A stretch of 64,000 nucleotides of DNA from NCBI RefSeq assembly GCF_006381105.1, contig NZ_VDET01000036.1:1-64000 (forward strand), given 5' to 3'. Below the pieces are notes generated by a model. It was not told where the DNA came from and made no database searches. It was given only the letters and a program-made list of their open reading frames with translations. The stretch's first letter is position 1, and each line of letters begins with the position of its first letter. The DNA comes from Flavicella sediminum (GTDB lineage: Bacteria > Bacteroidota > Bacteroidia > Flavobacteriales > Flavobacteriaceae). Made by a program: the position numbers and the translations under genes. Positions 42,182-51,281 of the stretch are shown one piece after another.

Positions 42182-44749
42182 TTACCTTTTATACACTCCT
42201 TTTGCAAATCCGCTTCCGTGGCAAGAAGACCAAAATACATTTTCATCATAGGGATCAAATTCAAATCCGGTCATTTTATCCACTTGACCCAAACCGTAAT
42301 TAATTTTCGTCCAGTTTTTTCCATTATTTTTTGAAATATAAATACCGCTATTCAATTCTTTTACCTTTTTCCCTGGTGCCACAATTACCGCAATTGTCTC
42401 AGCATCTAAAGGTGAAATTTTGACCATTTTTATATGTGGCATCTCAAAAATCTTTTCCCATGATTTTCCTTTGTTGCTACTTCTGTAAACACCCCCATCA
42501 TTTATGGCGGCTCCACCTTCACCACAGGCCAAATAAATAATCCCATTTTTATCAATTTCAACAAAATTGACACTTTTAATTTCCTGAGGAATTTTTACCT
42601 TATTCCAAGATTCTCCATCATCCTTACTTTTGTACAAACCACCTTCAGATTTTTCAAAACTACGCCCCAAACCTGCGTAAATATTTTTATAATCCTCGTC
42701 GTAAGTCATTTGCATTACATTGGGTCGGTTTGGTAAACCTTTGTTACTCGTTTTCCAAGTTTTACCTCCATCGCTACTCAAATGCACACCAAAATCGTTA
42801 AATTCTGTCATTCTTAAATAACCATTTACCATCCATTTTGAGGTATGCCATCCCCTTTGAGTATGTGAAGGAATGCTAAATAACATTCGATTGGAATCTT
42901 TTTTATCTATAATATGACTGAATAAAAACAAGACCCCATTTGGGTTAAATTTCACCATGGGTTTTTCTGAAATATTGAACCAAGTTTTACCTGCGTCTAC
43001 AGATTTTCTAAGATGCCCAGCATGATGTTGTCTATTGGGCAAAATATAATAAACATTGGCATTGTTCGGATCTATAGAAATTTCAGGAGCACTGGTAGCC
43101 GCTTTGTAATGATTTACCTCCAAAGCCTGTCCTTCAATTTGCTTTAAAGCCACCGCTCCTTTATACACTTGATCCCCATCTGTCGTACTTCTCCAAATTC
43201 CATGTTCTTCAGAAGCAAATAGATACTGTCCTTTCATTTTTGTTTGTACATTCAAACCAAAACCAGGCAAATTGCTATTTCCTCTACCAACCCAATGACC
43301 ACTGCCAGGGGCTGTTTCTATATCGTCACGTTGTTGCCAAGTTTTCCCATGATCTTTACTTAAAAACAATTGCTGATCGTAAACGGTAAATACTTCTCCT
43401 TCAGCATTGATTTGCAAATCTCTAAAAGCTTTTGAGCTACCTTCCCCATTTGCTGTCGCATCCAAATGGGCAAAACTCATGTTATTTCCAGTAGGATTAT
43501 TTCTAGAATCCCAATAGACTTTGTCTTTTCCATTTTTCCAATAATTACCAGCGCGTGCACACACAAACCAATTTTCACCACCGTCTTCCGTTTTCATCAA
43601 TTCTGCAGGAGAAAAACTCATGTCGTGTTTGATATTGTTTGAAATATAAACTTCGTTTGGATTGATTGGATTCACTACAATCCTATTATAAACAGGCATG
43701 GTGGATTTAGGGAAATTGGGAAACTTTGTTTTAGCTTCTTTAACAGAAATACCAAACCAGTAAGCGATGGTTTTATAATAATAATTTTTTGAAGAATAAT
43801 CTGATATTTGAGTCATATCAATATCTAAGTTACCTGATATAGATATCCAATCCTCACCATTATTTTCACTTTTATAAACACCTCCTAAAGCTTTTGTTGT
43901 TTGTCCATTTTCTTTATAATGTGTTTGTAACAATAAATATAAATAATACGCACCTGTTTTCGCATTGTAATAACTTTGCAAATCACGAGCGTCATTGAAA
44001 GGCAATCCTAGTTTTTTTTCTTTCCACGAAGCGCCAGCATCATTAGAAACATAAAACCCGAAATTGGTTAACACATACAAATTAGTTGAATCTCTAGGGT
44101 CTACCAAAATTCTTAAGATATCTAAATCTTTAGAAATATTGTTCATTATTTTTTCCCATGTTTTCCCTGCGTCTGTAGTTTTATAAATAAACCCATATTC
44201 CGTATTTCTGTATTTGGTACCATGTGGTTCTTTTAAACTTCTATGTACACCTTTTACACGCCAATGTTGCCCCGCACCAATATACCAAACGGCATCATTC
44301 TTAGGATCTATAGCTACTGCATTGAATTTTTTCTTGCTTGGGAAATTTTTAATTTCTATCCAATTTCTACCTCTATTGTTTGTTGTATAAACAGTTCCTG
44401 CCGCACCTTTCATAATTCCAAAATCATGATTTGTTACTGAAAAGGCCGTTTTAAAAGGTTTTATTTTACTGCCCAAACCGTCATATTCGTTCAGTGTTGT
44501 CCAAGAATCTCCCTTATTCCAAGTACCATAACCGTTCCCCATGTCGTAATTTAAAAACATGACATTGCTATCGTAAGGATGTATATTTAGCTCTTCACTA
44601 TATCCTGAAGTTCCAGGACCAATTACCGTCCATTTTACACTTGGATTGCTAGGAACTTTTTGTGTTTGTAATTTTTTAAAATAATTGGAAGTCTGCCCAA
44701 ATGCTACAATTTGCATTAAAACAAGTAAAAATAAAATTGGTGTTTTCAT
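42182..44749 (-). CDS. Secreted VPS10/sortilin-like beta-propeller protein with Asp-box repeats
   Basis: An about 855-residue exported protein with signal peptide (MKTPILFLLVLMQIVAFGQ). The body is built of about a dozen Asp-box motifs of the form S-x-D-x-G-x-T-W (for example TTDAGKTWEKI, SKDHGKTWQQR, SVDAGKTWFNI, SSDGGKTWKTS, SKDDGESWNKV), which define ten-bladed VPS10/sortilin-type or xyloglucanase-type propellers. No catalytic domain or T9SS sorting domain is obvious, so it is probably periplasmic or outer-membrane associated. The start ATG 44749 is used; an upstream ATG at 44800 would include a TATATTTG -7 box. Function unknown. Confidence 0.78.
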   Translation of the reverse strand: MKTPILFLLVLMQIVAFGQTSNYFKKLQTQKVPSNPSVKWTVIGPGTSGYSEELNIHPYDSNVMFLNYDMGNGYGTWNKGDSWTTLNEYDGLGSKIKPFKTAFSVTNHDFGIMKGAAGTVYTTNNRGRNWIEIKNFPSKKKFNAVAIDPKNDAVWYIGAGQHWRVKGVHRSLKEPHGTKYRNTEYGFIYKTTDAGKTWEKIMNNISKDLDILRILVDPRDSTNLYVLTNFGFYVSNDAGASWKEKKLGLPFNDARDLQSYYNAKTGAYYLYLLLQTHYKENGQTTKALGGVYKSENNGEDWISISGNLDIDMTQISDYSSKNYYYKTIAYWFGISVKEAKTKFPNFPKSTMPVYNRIVVNPINPNEVYISNNIKHDMSFSPAELMKTEDGGENWFVCARAGNYWKNGKDKVYWDSRNNPTGNNMSFAHLDATANGEGSSKAFRDLQINAEGEVFTVYDQQLFLSKDHGKTWQQRDDIETAPGSGHWVGRGNSNLPGFGLNVQTKMKGQYLFASEEHGIWRSTTDGDQVYKGAVALKQIEGQALEVNHYKAATSAPEISIDPNNANVYYILPNRQHHAGHLRKSVDAGKTWFNISEKPMVKFNPNGVLFLFSHIIDKKDSNRMLFSIPSHTQRGWHTSKWMVNGYLRMTEFNDFGVHLSSDGGKTWKTSNKGLPNRPNVMQMTYDEDYKNIYAGLGRSFEKSEGGLYKSKDDGESWNKVKIPQEIKSVNFVEIDKNGIIYLACGEGGAAINDGGVYRSSNKGKSWEKIFEMPHIKMVKISPLDAETIAVIVAPGKKVKELNSGIYISKNNGKNWTKINYGLGQVDKMTGFEFDPYDENVFWSSCHGSGFAKGVYKR

Positions 44750-44781
44750 GATGCTTGTATTTCTATTTATAGAACTTAGCT

Positions 44782-44789
44782 CAAATATA
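44782..44789 (-). promoter_or_regulatory. -7 box of the VPS10-like gene
   Basis: On the minus strand TATATTTG fits TAnnTTTG, 33 bases upstream of the ATG at 44749. It lies inside the longer open frame and so argues against the upstream start. Confidence 0.5.
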
Positions 44790-44862
44790 AAACCTAACAT
44801 TCAATACTAACACAAACATGTATAGATTAACTCATATAATGTATAGTTTTGGTAATATGTAG

Positions 44863-45573
44863 CTATTCAGAAGCTACTTCGTCAAAAACAGTATTGGGTG
44901 TACATATTTTCACTGGCTTATTTTTTTGAAACCAATAGGCATCCAAATTTCCTTTTAAAACAATAGCTTCTTTTACGTCTAACCAACTTCCTTCTTGCAA
45001 ACCTAAAACGGCAGTGTTATTGTACACATGAAATTCTTTGATTCTTGTCTCTCTAGTTTCTCCTTTATGTGTTGAATTTTTATCAGCTACTAAAAAATGA
45101 GCATTGATATTAAAAGGCAAACACCCCAATGTTTCAAATGAAGGTGGTTTTACTATGGGCATATCATTTGTGGTTTGCATGGTAGGTCCGCAAATATTAC
45201 TTCCTGCACTTGTTCCTAAATAAGGAGTGCCTTGTTCAATTTTTGCCTTCAGAAGTTCCAAAATAGCTTGTTCATACAGTTCCTTCACCAAAACAAAAGT
45301 ATTTCCTCCACCTACAAAAATAGCTTGTGCCTTGTTAATAGCTTCTTTTGCGTTTGAAAACTCATGAATTCCCTTTACCTTCACGTCACAAAAAAGCAAA
45401 CCTTCCTGAGCAATTGCTGTGTATTCGTCATAAGACAATCCACTTGGTCTGGCATAAGGAATAAACAAAACCTCCTTCACATTTTTTAAAAGTTTTGTAA
45501 GTTCTGTTTGTAAATAAGCTAAATAACTAGAATTGTATAAAGTAGACGTACTGGCAATAATCATATTTCTCAT
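44863..45573 (-). CDS. pepE: Peptidase E (S51 alpha-aspartyl dipeptidase)
   Basis: A cytoplasmic serine peptidase that cleaves Asp-X dipeptides. The product is about 236 residues with IFVGGGNTFVLVKEL near 83 and the nucleophile Ser in YLGTSAGSN near 120. A following NINAHFLVADKNSTHKGETRETRI region carries the His and acidic residues of the active site. The start is uncertain: in-frame ATGs lie at 45582, 45573 and 45564, and 45573 fits the family N-terminus (short lead into MIIASTST). It is divergent from the DUF6702/M1 peptidase genes and stands alone. Confidence 0.9.
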   Translation of the reverse strand: MRNMIIASTSTLYNSSYLAYLQTELTKLLKNVKEVLFIPYARPSGLSYDEYTAIAQEGLLFCDVKVKGIHEFSNAKEAINKAQAIFVGGGNTFVLVKELYEQAILELLKAKIEQGTPYLGTSAGSNICGPTMQTTNDMPIVKPPSFETLGCLPFNINAHFLVADKNSTHKGETRETRIKEFHVYNNTAVLGLQEGSWLDVKEAIVLKGNLDAYWFQKNKPVKICTPNTVFDEVASE

Positions 45574-45695
45574 AAAAGACATATTGGTTCAAAAAAATAA
45601 AGGGGAAAAGTACCAAGAAAAACCAAAAATTGACTAACATTTATTTATTGTTTTTAGTTTTATAAAATGGCATCTTTACATTTACATAACCTTAT

Positions 45696-46193
45696 ATGAA
45701 AAAACTCAAATTAATAGCGCTTGTTATCGTACTCTTTTGTTCTTCTTTTACAGTTCATAAATACTATATGAGTATCACACAAATAAACTTTGTGGCTGAA
45801 CAGAAAGCGCTTCAAATAACTTCCCGGGTTTTTATTGACGACTTACAAACGGAATTAAATGACCGATTAAAAACTGAAATTGAATTGGCCACTGAGCGTG
45901 AACCAAAAAATATTGGAAAAATTTACCAAGATTATTTATCTAAAAACCTAGCGTTTATTGTGAATGATTCCTTAGTTCCCTTTCAATATATTGGATCAGA
46001 ATATCAAAATGATCAGGTTGTTTTTTATTTAGAGGTAACCGCTATTAGCAATTTAAAAAAAATAGAAATCAGCAACCAACTATTGACGCAAACATTTGAT
46101 GAACAAAATAATATTGTCAAAGTAAATGCTTTCAACAAAAACAAGAGCTTTATACTAGACAATAGAAACTCCAAATGTTTAATAAAGTTTTAA
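45696..46193 (+). CDS. DUF6702 family secreted protein
   Basis: A 165-residue protein with a signal peptide (residues 1-19, ending SSFTVH). The short mature domain begins HKYYMSITQINFVAEQKALQITSRVFIDDLQTELN, the hallmark of Bacteroidota family DUF6702, followed by a beta-rich C-terminal half. Function unknown. In this family the gene characteristically precedes an M1 peptidase, as here, 51 bases upstream. The peptidase has its own -7 box, so co-transcription is possible but not required. Confidence 0.75.
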   Translation: MKKLKLIALVIVLFCSSFTVHKYYMSITQINFVAEQKALQITSRVFIDDLQTELNDRLKTEIELATEREPKNIGKIYQDYLSKNLAFIVNDSLVPFQYIGSEYQNDQVVFYLEVTAISNLKKIEISNQLLTQTFDEQNNIVKVNAFNKNKSFILDNRNSKCLIKF

Positions 46194-46216
46194 CAACATT
46201 CACCTTACACAATAAT

Positions 46217-46224
46217 TAACTTTG
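46217..46224 (+). promoter_or_regulatory. Putative -7 box of the M1 peptidase gene
   Basis: TAACTTTG fits TAnnTTTG, 20 bases before the ATG at 46245. Confidence 0.45.
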
Positions 46225-46244
46225 CCCACAATTAAATACCTTTT

Positions 46245-48494
46245 ATGAAAAAAATCAACTTCGCATTTATTGCTATTTTATTGTTTTCTTATACTTTAAG
46301 TTTTGCACAAGAAACGGAAAATAACGATCGCCAGCCCGGACACACAAATCAGAACAAATTTAAACAACTAAAAGAAGAATTAGCAACACCCAATAGCCAA
46401 CATACGGCTTCTGGTGCACCTGGAGTAAACTACACGCAACAACAAGTAGATTATGAGATGGATGTTGTTTTAGATGAAGAAAACCAAAAATTAAGTGGTG
46501 AAGAATCGATAACATACCACAACAATTCAGACGACACCTTAACGTATTTATGGGTACAACTAGAACAAAACAAAAGAGCCAAAGATTCTAAAAGTCCGGA
46601 TATTGAAGGCGGTGGTCCAGATTTATTATACAGTCCTGAAAAATTTGCAACAAAATTTATTGGCGAACCTTTTGATGGTGGTTTCAATATTGTACATATA
46701 AAAGACAGGAAAGGAAATCCTTTAAACTATACCATCAACCGTACAATGATGCGTGTAGAATTACCGAAACCTTTGGCTTCTGGTAAAAAATTTAAATTCA
46801 ACATCAAATGGTGGTACAACATCAATAACCATGTCCCTGTAAGAGATCGTTCTGGCTATGAGCATTTTCCTAAGGATGGAAATAACTTGTATGTAATTGC
46901 ACAGTTTTATCCACGTTTGGCCGTTTATAACAATGTTGAAGGTTGGCAAAATTTACAATTTTGGGGAGGAAGTGAGTTTGCTTTAGAGTTTGGAGATTTC
47001 AAAGTAAATATTACCACGCCAAAAGATCATATCTTAAATGCAACAGGAGTTTTAAAAAATCCTAAAAAGGTATTGACAAAAACACAATACGAGCGCTTTA
47101 AAAAGGCACAGACTTCTTTTGACGAGCCTTACCTAATTATTACTCAAAAAGAAGCAGAAGAAGCTGAGAAAACAAAAAGTAAAGAACAAAAAACATGGAC
47201 TTTTGATGCTAGAAATGTTCGTGATTTTGCCTTTGCCTCTTCAAGAAAATTTATTTGGGACGGGATGGCTGTAAACATCAATGGTAAAACCGTGATGGCT
47301 TATTCTTTGTATCCAAAAGAAGGAAATCCATTATGGGAAAAATTCTCTACAAAAGTAGTGGCGCATTCTTTAAAAGAATACTCAAAATATACATTTGACT
47401 ATCCTTATCACAAGGCAATTTCTGTACATTCTAAAAACCAAGGAATGGAATATCCACAAATATGTTGGAATTACGGAAGACCTAGACCAGATGGAACCTA
47501 TTCTGACAGAACAAGAGATGCCATGATTGGAGTTATTACCCATGAAGTTGGTCACAATTTCTTTCCTATGATTGTGAATTCTGATGAACGTCAATGGGCA
47601 TGGATGGACGAAGGAATTAATTCATTTATTGAAACATTGACTGAATTGTCTTTCGATAAAAATTTCAACACAGGAAATTTACCTAAAGATATTATTCCTT
47701 ATATGACAGGAGACCAAAGCAATATTTCTCCTATTATGACACAGGCCGATAATATTCAACAATTAGGTCCAAATGCATACACAAAACCAGCTGCTGGTTT
47801 GTACATGTTAAGAAAAACAATATTAGGAGAAGAATTATTCGACTATGCCTTTAGAACCTATTCTCAAAGATGGATGTTTAAACACCCAACACCTGAAGAT
47901 TTCTTTAGAACCATGGAAGATGCATCTGGTATGGATTTGGATTGGTTTTGGAGAGGTTGGTTTTACACTACCGATGTTTCTGACATAGGTATTCAAAATG
48001 TAGATTTGTATCGAATTACAAACAAACCCACTAAGGCTGTGATAAAAATAGCCAAACAATACGGAGTTGCTGAAGATCAAATTAGACCAAGTATTTATCT
48101 ATCTACCGATTCTATTACAGCGAATGAACCTAAAAACGCAATGGATATTAAATTGCTTTCTAATTATATTGACACTAAATATTCTCGTAGAGCAGATGCA
48201 AAAATACCTAGCTATTTTTACGAAATCACATTTAACAAACCAGGAGGTTTGGTAATGCCAATTATTGTAGAATACACCTACGAGGACGATTCAAAAGAAA
48301 GAATTACTTATCCAGCTAAAATCTGGAGAAAAAACGATCAAGAAGTTAAAAAGATTGTGACTTCAAATAAAAAAATTAAAACAATTGTTGTAGATCCTGA
48401 TTTGGAAACTGCTGATGTAGATCCATCAAATAATTTATGGCCAAGAGCTGAAAAATCAGAATTTGACAAAAAGAAAGAAGCTTTAAAGAAATAA
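46245..48494 (+). CDS. M1 family zinc metallopeptidase (aminopeptidase)
   Basis: A 749-residue exported enzyme with signal peptide ending FAQ (about 21). It has the M1 N-terminal beta-sandwich (about 65-290, MDVVLDEENQKLSGEESITYHNNSDD), a catalytic domain with zinc motif HEVGHNFFP near 433 and the distal Glu in WMDEGINSF about 19 residues later, then a helical and beta C-terminal part. The conserved GxMEN substrate motif is replaced by NQGMEYPQ, which keeps the Gly-Met-Glu core. It probably removes N-terminal residues from peptides in the periplasm. Followed by a bidirectional terminator. Confidence 0.93.
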   Translation: MKKINFAFIAILLFSYTLSFAQETENNDRQPGHTNQNKFKQLKEELATPNSQHTASGAPGVNYTQQQVDYEMDVVLDEENQKLSGEESITYHNNSDDTLTYLWVQLEQNKRAKDSKSPDIEGGGPDLLYSPEKFATKFIGEPFDGGFNIVHIKDRKGNPLNYTINRTMMRVELPKPLASGKKFKFNIKWWYNINNHVPVRDRSGYEHFPKDGNNLYVIAQFYPRLAVYNNVEGWQNLQFWGGSEFALEFGDFKVNITTPKDHILNATGVLKNPKKVLTKTQYERFKKAQTSFDEPYLIITQKEAEEAEKTKSKEQKTWTFDARNVRDFAFASSRKFIWDGMAVNINGKTVMAYSLYPKEGNPLWEKFSTKVVAHSLKEYSKYTFDYPYHKAISVHSKNQGMEYPQICWNYGRPRPDGTYSDRTRDAMIGVITHEVGHNFFPMIVNSDERQWAWMDEGINSFIETLTELSFDKNFNTGNLPKDIIPYMTGDQSNISPIMTQADNIQQLGPNAYTKPAAGLYMLRKTILGEELFDYAFRTYSQRWMFKHPTPEDFFRTMEDASGMDLDWFWRGWFYTTDVSDIGIQNVDLYRITNKPTKAVIKIAKQYGVAEDQIRPSIYLSTDSITANEPKNAMDIKLLSNYIDTKYSRRADAKIPSYFYEITFNKPGGLVMPIIVEYTYEDDSKERITYPAKIWRKNDQEVKKIVTSNKKIKTIVVDPDLETADVDPSNNLWPRAEKSEFDKKKEALKK

Positions 48495-48510
48495 TCTATT
48501 TCTTTTTAAG

Positions 48511-48547
48511 AACAAAAAAACACCTGAATTCAGGTGTTTTTTTTGTT
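48511..48547. terminator. Bidirectional terminator between the M1 peptidase gene and gldB
   Basis: A perfect inverted repeat centred on CACCTGAA/TTCAGGTG, with A- and T-runs on both sides, serving two convergent genes. Confidence 0.9.
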
Positions 48548-48567
48548 CTAGACTTTAAGGAGTTTCT

Positions 48568-49527
48568 TTATTTTTTAGGTTTGTATTTCGATTTTCTAAA
48601 AATCGTTTCAGCATCAGTTTGAAGCAATTCTGATAAAGTCTTTTTATTTGTTTGCATATACGCATTTACAATAGTCCAGCCCAACCATTTGCCAATTCCA
48701 CCTGGCGATTCTTTATCCATATCTAAATAAAATTTAGAAAACGGAGCGGGATCAATAAACCGAGCGTTTAATTTTTGATCGGTGCTATACAACAATTCAT
48801 TACTTACAAAATAAGCCCATATTTGCGATTCATTGTGCATCGCCCAAGCAAATTTTTCCTTGCTATATCCTATAATTTCTGAATCTTCTTTTTTTGGCAA
48901 TAGTTTTTGCAACAAATAAAGTTGTTTTCCTTTGTAAATTATTCTTTCTAAAAAAGTTCTTCCATTTTGTATTGGAAAATTTTTGGCGGCAATTTCTTTA
49001 GCCACCGAAATAACGACCTGTTCTTTGGTATAATTTTCCGACAAATATTCTGGAAAACTTGCATACACTTCCGATGTTGCCCCTAAAAACATATCTAAGG
49101 AAATAAACAAAAGTGAATCTGCATACACAACATTATTTTCATAATCCAAATCTGTAATTAAGCTATAGGTTTTTGGTGACTTAAAACTAGGTTTGTAATA
49201 CTTTATGTGTTTCATCAAATCCAGCAATTCTGCTTCAAGTGCAATACAAGAACCAAAAACACTGTCCACTTTTGAAAACAATAACTGCTCATTGGGGTCT
49301 TTTAATTTAGCCAACCAAATACTATCCGGAACAGCGCTTGGAAACAGAAAAGCATGCTTCTTTTTAAAAGCAAGTAATTCTGTTGGTTTTAATTGATAAA
49401 ACTGTTTATGAAAATCAATAAATTCGGTTTGCACGTTAATATTAGAAACATCCACCGTTTTTATTGTATCTGTTTTACATTGAATAAAAACCAGGAATAA
49501 GGCAACTCCAAAAAGATAATATTTCAT
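48568..49527 (-). CDS. gldB: Gliding motility lipoprotein GldB
   Basis: A 319-residue lipoprotein (lipobox Cys17, VFIQC) required for gliding in Flavobacterium. The body matches GldB: DFHKQFYQLKP, a stretch with LFPSAVPDSIWLAKLKD, LFISLDMFLGATSEVYASFPEYLS near 185, and the C-terminal ESPGGIGKWLGWTIVNAYMQTN. GldB resembles a zinc-protease-like fold with no proven activity. It is divergent from nadE, which is the usual neighbour. The companion gldC gene, often next to gldB, does not appear here: the next feature downstream is a terminator and the convergent M1 peptidase gene. Confidence 0.9.
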   Translation of the reverse strand: MKYYLFGVALFLVFIQCKTDTIKTVDVSNINVQTEFIDFHKQFYQLKPTELLAFKKKHAFLFPSAVPDSIWLAKLKDPNEQLLFSKVDSVFGSCIALEAELLDLMKHIKYYKPSFKSPKTYSLITDLDYENNVVYADSLLFISLDMFLGATSEVYASFPEYLSENYTKEQVVISVAKEIAAKNFPIQNGRTFLERIIYKGKQLYLLQKLLPKKEDSEIIGYSKEKFAWAMHNESQIWAYFVSNELLYSTDQKLNARFIDPAPFSKFYLDMDKESPGGIGKWLGWTIVNAYMQTNKKTLSELLQTDAETIFRKSKYKPKK

Positions 49528-49618
49528 TAAAATCGGGTATAAATATGAGTGAAAACTGTTAAAAACTTGTTTTTTTACGAAACGCGAAACAAGCGTATAT
49601 ATTGAGTCGTAAATTGTT

Positions 49619-49626
49619 TACTTTTG
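49619..49626 (+). promoter_or_regulatory. -7 box of nadE
   Basis: TACTTTTG fits TAnnTTTG, 32 bases before ATG 49659. It lies inside the longer open frame that begins with TTG at 49602 and so excludes that start. Confidence 0.55.
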
Positions 49627-49658
49627 TTTGGATCAAAAATACTAAAAAACTATTGATT

Positions 49659-50450
49659 ATGAATTCTGAAAAAGTTGCATTATACATTGTAAATTGGTTA
49701 AAAGAGTATGCTACAAAAGCAAACGTAAAAGGTTTTGTGGTTGGTGTTTCAGGGGGAATTGATTCTGCTGTAACGTCTACATTATGTGCAAAAACAGGTT
49801 TGCCTACCATTTGTGTAGAAATGCCTATACACCAAGCTGTAAGTCAGGTTACCAGAGCACAAGACCATATTGCACAACTTAAAGAAAACTATAGCAATGT
49901 AAGTGATGTTCGTGTGGATTTAACGGAATCTTTTGAAACTTTTCAAACCGCTTTTGCTACATCCGAATCCAATGCCCTTAAAGATTTGACTTTGGCCAAT
50001 ACCAGAGCTCGATTAAGAATGACGACCTTGTATTATATTGCCGGTTTAAATTCCTCTTTGGTTGCAGGAACAGGGAATAAAATTGAAGATTTTGGCGTAG
50101 GTTTTTACACCAAATACGGAGATGGTGGCGTTGACGTTAGCCCCATTGCAGATTTAGTTAAATCGGAAGTATTTGCTTTAGGTGCTGTTTTAAATGTTCC
50201 TGAATCTATTCAAAATGCAGCTCCTACAGATGGATTGTTTGGAGATAGTAGAACAGATGAAGATCAAATTGGCGCTTCTTATGACGAATTAGAAATTGCC
50301 ATGCAACAAACAAAAGACGGCGTCACAAATACTGATTTATCAGGAAGAGAAAAAGAAGTTTTTGATATTTACACAAGATTGCATAGAAACAACCAACATA
50401 AAATGAATCCAATACCTGTTTGTGAAATTTCAGAAGATTTAAAAAATTAA
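49659..50450 (+). CDS. nadE: NAD+ synthase, ammonia-dependent type
   Basis: NadE adenylates nicotinate adenine dinucleotide and amidates it to NAD+, the last step of NAD synthesis. The product is about 263 residues, the short ammonia-dependent type with no N-terminal glutaminase domain. The ATP-pyrophosphatase P-loop SGGIDSAV lies near 34, then LANTRARLRMTTLYYIAG near 112 and GTGNKIEDFGVGFYTKYGDGGVDVSPIADLVKS in two parts near 137-170. The start ATG 49659 is fixed by the promoter position; the first family-like residues are NSEKVALYIV. Divergent from gldB. Confidence 0.93.
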   Translation: MNSEKVALYIVNWLKEYATKANVKGFVVGVSGGIDSAVTSTLCAKTGLPTICVEMPIHQAVSQVTRAQDHIAQLKENYSNVSDVRVDLTESFETFQTAFATSESNALKDLTLANTRARLRMTTLYYIAGLNSSLVAGTGNKIEDFGVGFYTKYGDGGVDVSPIADLVKSEVFALGAVLNVPESIQNAAPTDGLFGDSRTDEDQIGASYDELEIAMQQTKDGVTNTDLSGREKEVFDIYTRLHRNNQHKMNPIPVCEISEDLKN

Positions 50451-50507
50451 GCTTCTGAATTTTCATTGCAATAAAAACACCTATTATTTTCTCCTAAAAT
50501 TATTTCT

Positions 50508-51281
50508 TTGGACTTTTTAAACTACAACCTTTTTTTAGACACACTTGACATAACACTGGTTGGTGTACTTTTGTATTATGTATATAAATTGCTAAAAGGA
50601 ACTGTTGCCATTAATATTTTTATTGGAATTACCATTGTGTTTTTAATGTACAAAATAACACAGGCCTTAAAAATGGAAATGCTGAGTGGTATTTTAGAAG
50701 TTTTGGTAGGTGGAGGAGCCATTGCGTTGCTAATTATATTTCACCCTGAACTGCGAAAATTTTTATTAATGCTTGGTTCGGCAAATATTTCTTCTAAAAG
50801 AAGTTTTATCAAGCAACTAAAATTTTTAAAAACAGAAATAAATACTGAAATAGATTCTGAAAGCATCGTTTCTGCTTGCATCAAATTGTCTACAACCAAA
50901 ACAGGGGCTTTGTTGGTTATTGAAAGAAATAACAACTTAGATTTTGTCAAACAAAACGGAGATTACATGAATGCAGAAATTAATGTGCCCATTATTGAAA
51001 GTATTTTCTATAAAAATTCTCCCTTGCATGATGGCGCTACCATTATAAAAGACAATTTTATTACCGCAACAAGAGTTGTGCTTCCACTCTCAGAGAAAGT
51101 CCTACCAAATCGTTTTGGACTGCGACATAGAGCCGCTATAGGAATTACCGAAAGAACCGATTGTATTTGTATTTTAGTTTCCGAAGAAACAGGAAAAATT
51201 TCACTTATAAAAGACGGTGAATTTGAACTATTTGAATCGAACGAAGATTTATTGGATAAAGTTAAAGGCTATTTAGTTTAG
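50508..51281 (+). CDS. cdaA: Diadenylate cyclase CdaA (DAC domain, membrane-bound)
   Basis: CdaA makes the second messenger cyclic di-AMP from two ATP. The 257-residue protein has three membrane helices (about 10-85) and a DAC domain with the catalytic LHDGA motif near 174 and RHRAAIG near 207, both intact. The only sensible start is TTG at 50508, giving DFLNYNLFLD before the first helix, as in homologues; no in-frame ATG lies between it and residue 46. It is 57 bases after nadE and its end overlaps the convergent ABC exporter gene by 9 bases. No c-di-AMP phosphodiesterase or receptor gene is in the window. Confidence 0.9.
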   Translation: MDFLNYNLFLDTLDITLVGVLLYYVYKLLKGTVAINIFIGITIVFLMYKITQALKMEMLSGILEVLVGGGAIALLIIFHPELRKFLLMLGSANISSKRSFIKQLKFLKTEINTEIDSESIVSACIKLSTTKTGALLVIERNNNLDFVKQNGDYMNAEINVPIIESIFYKNSPLHDGATIIKDNFITATRVVLPLSEKVLPNRFGLRHRAAIGITERTDCICILVSEETGKISLIKDGEFELFESNEDLLDKVKGYLV

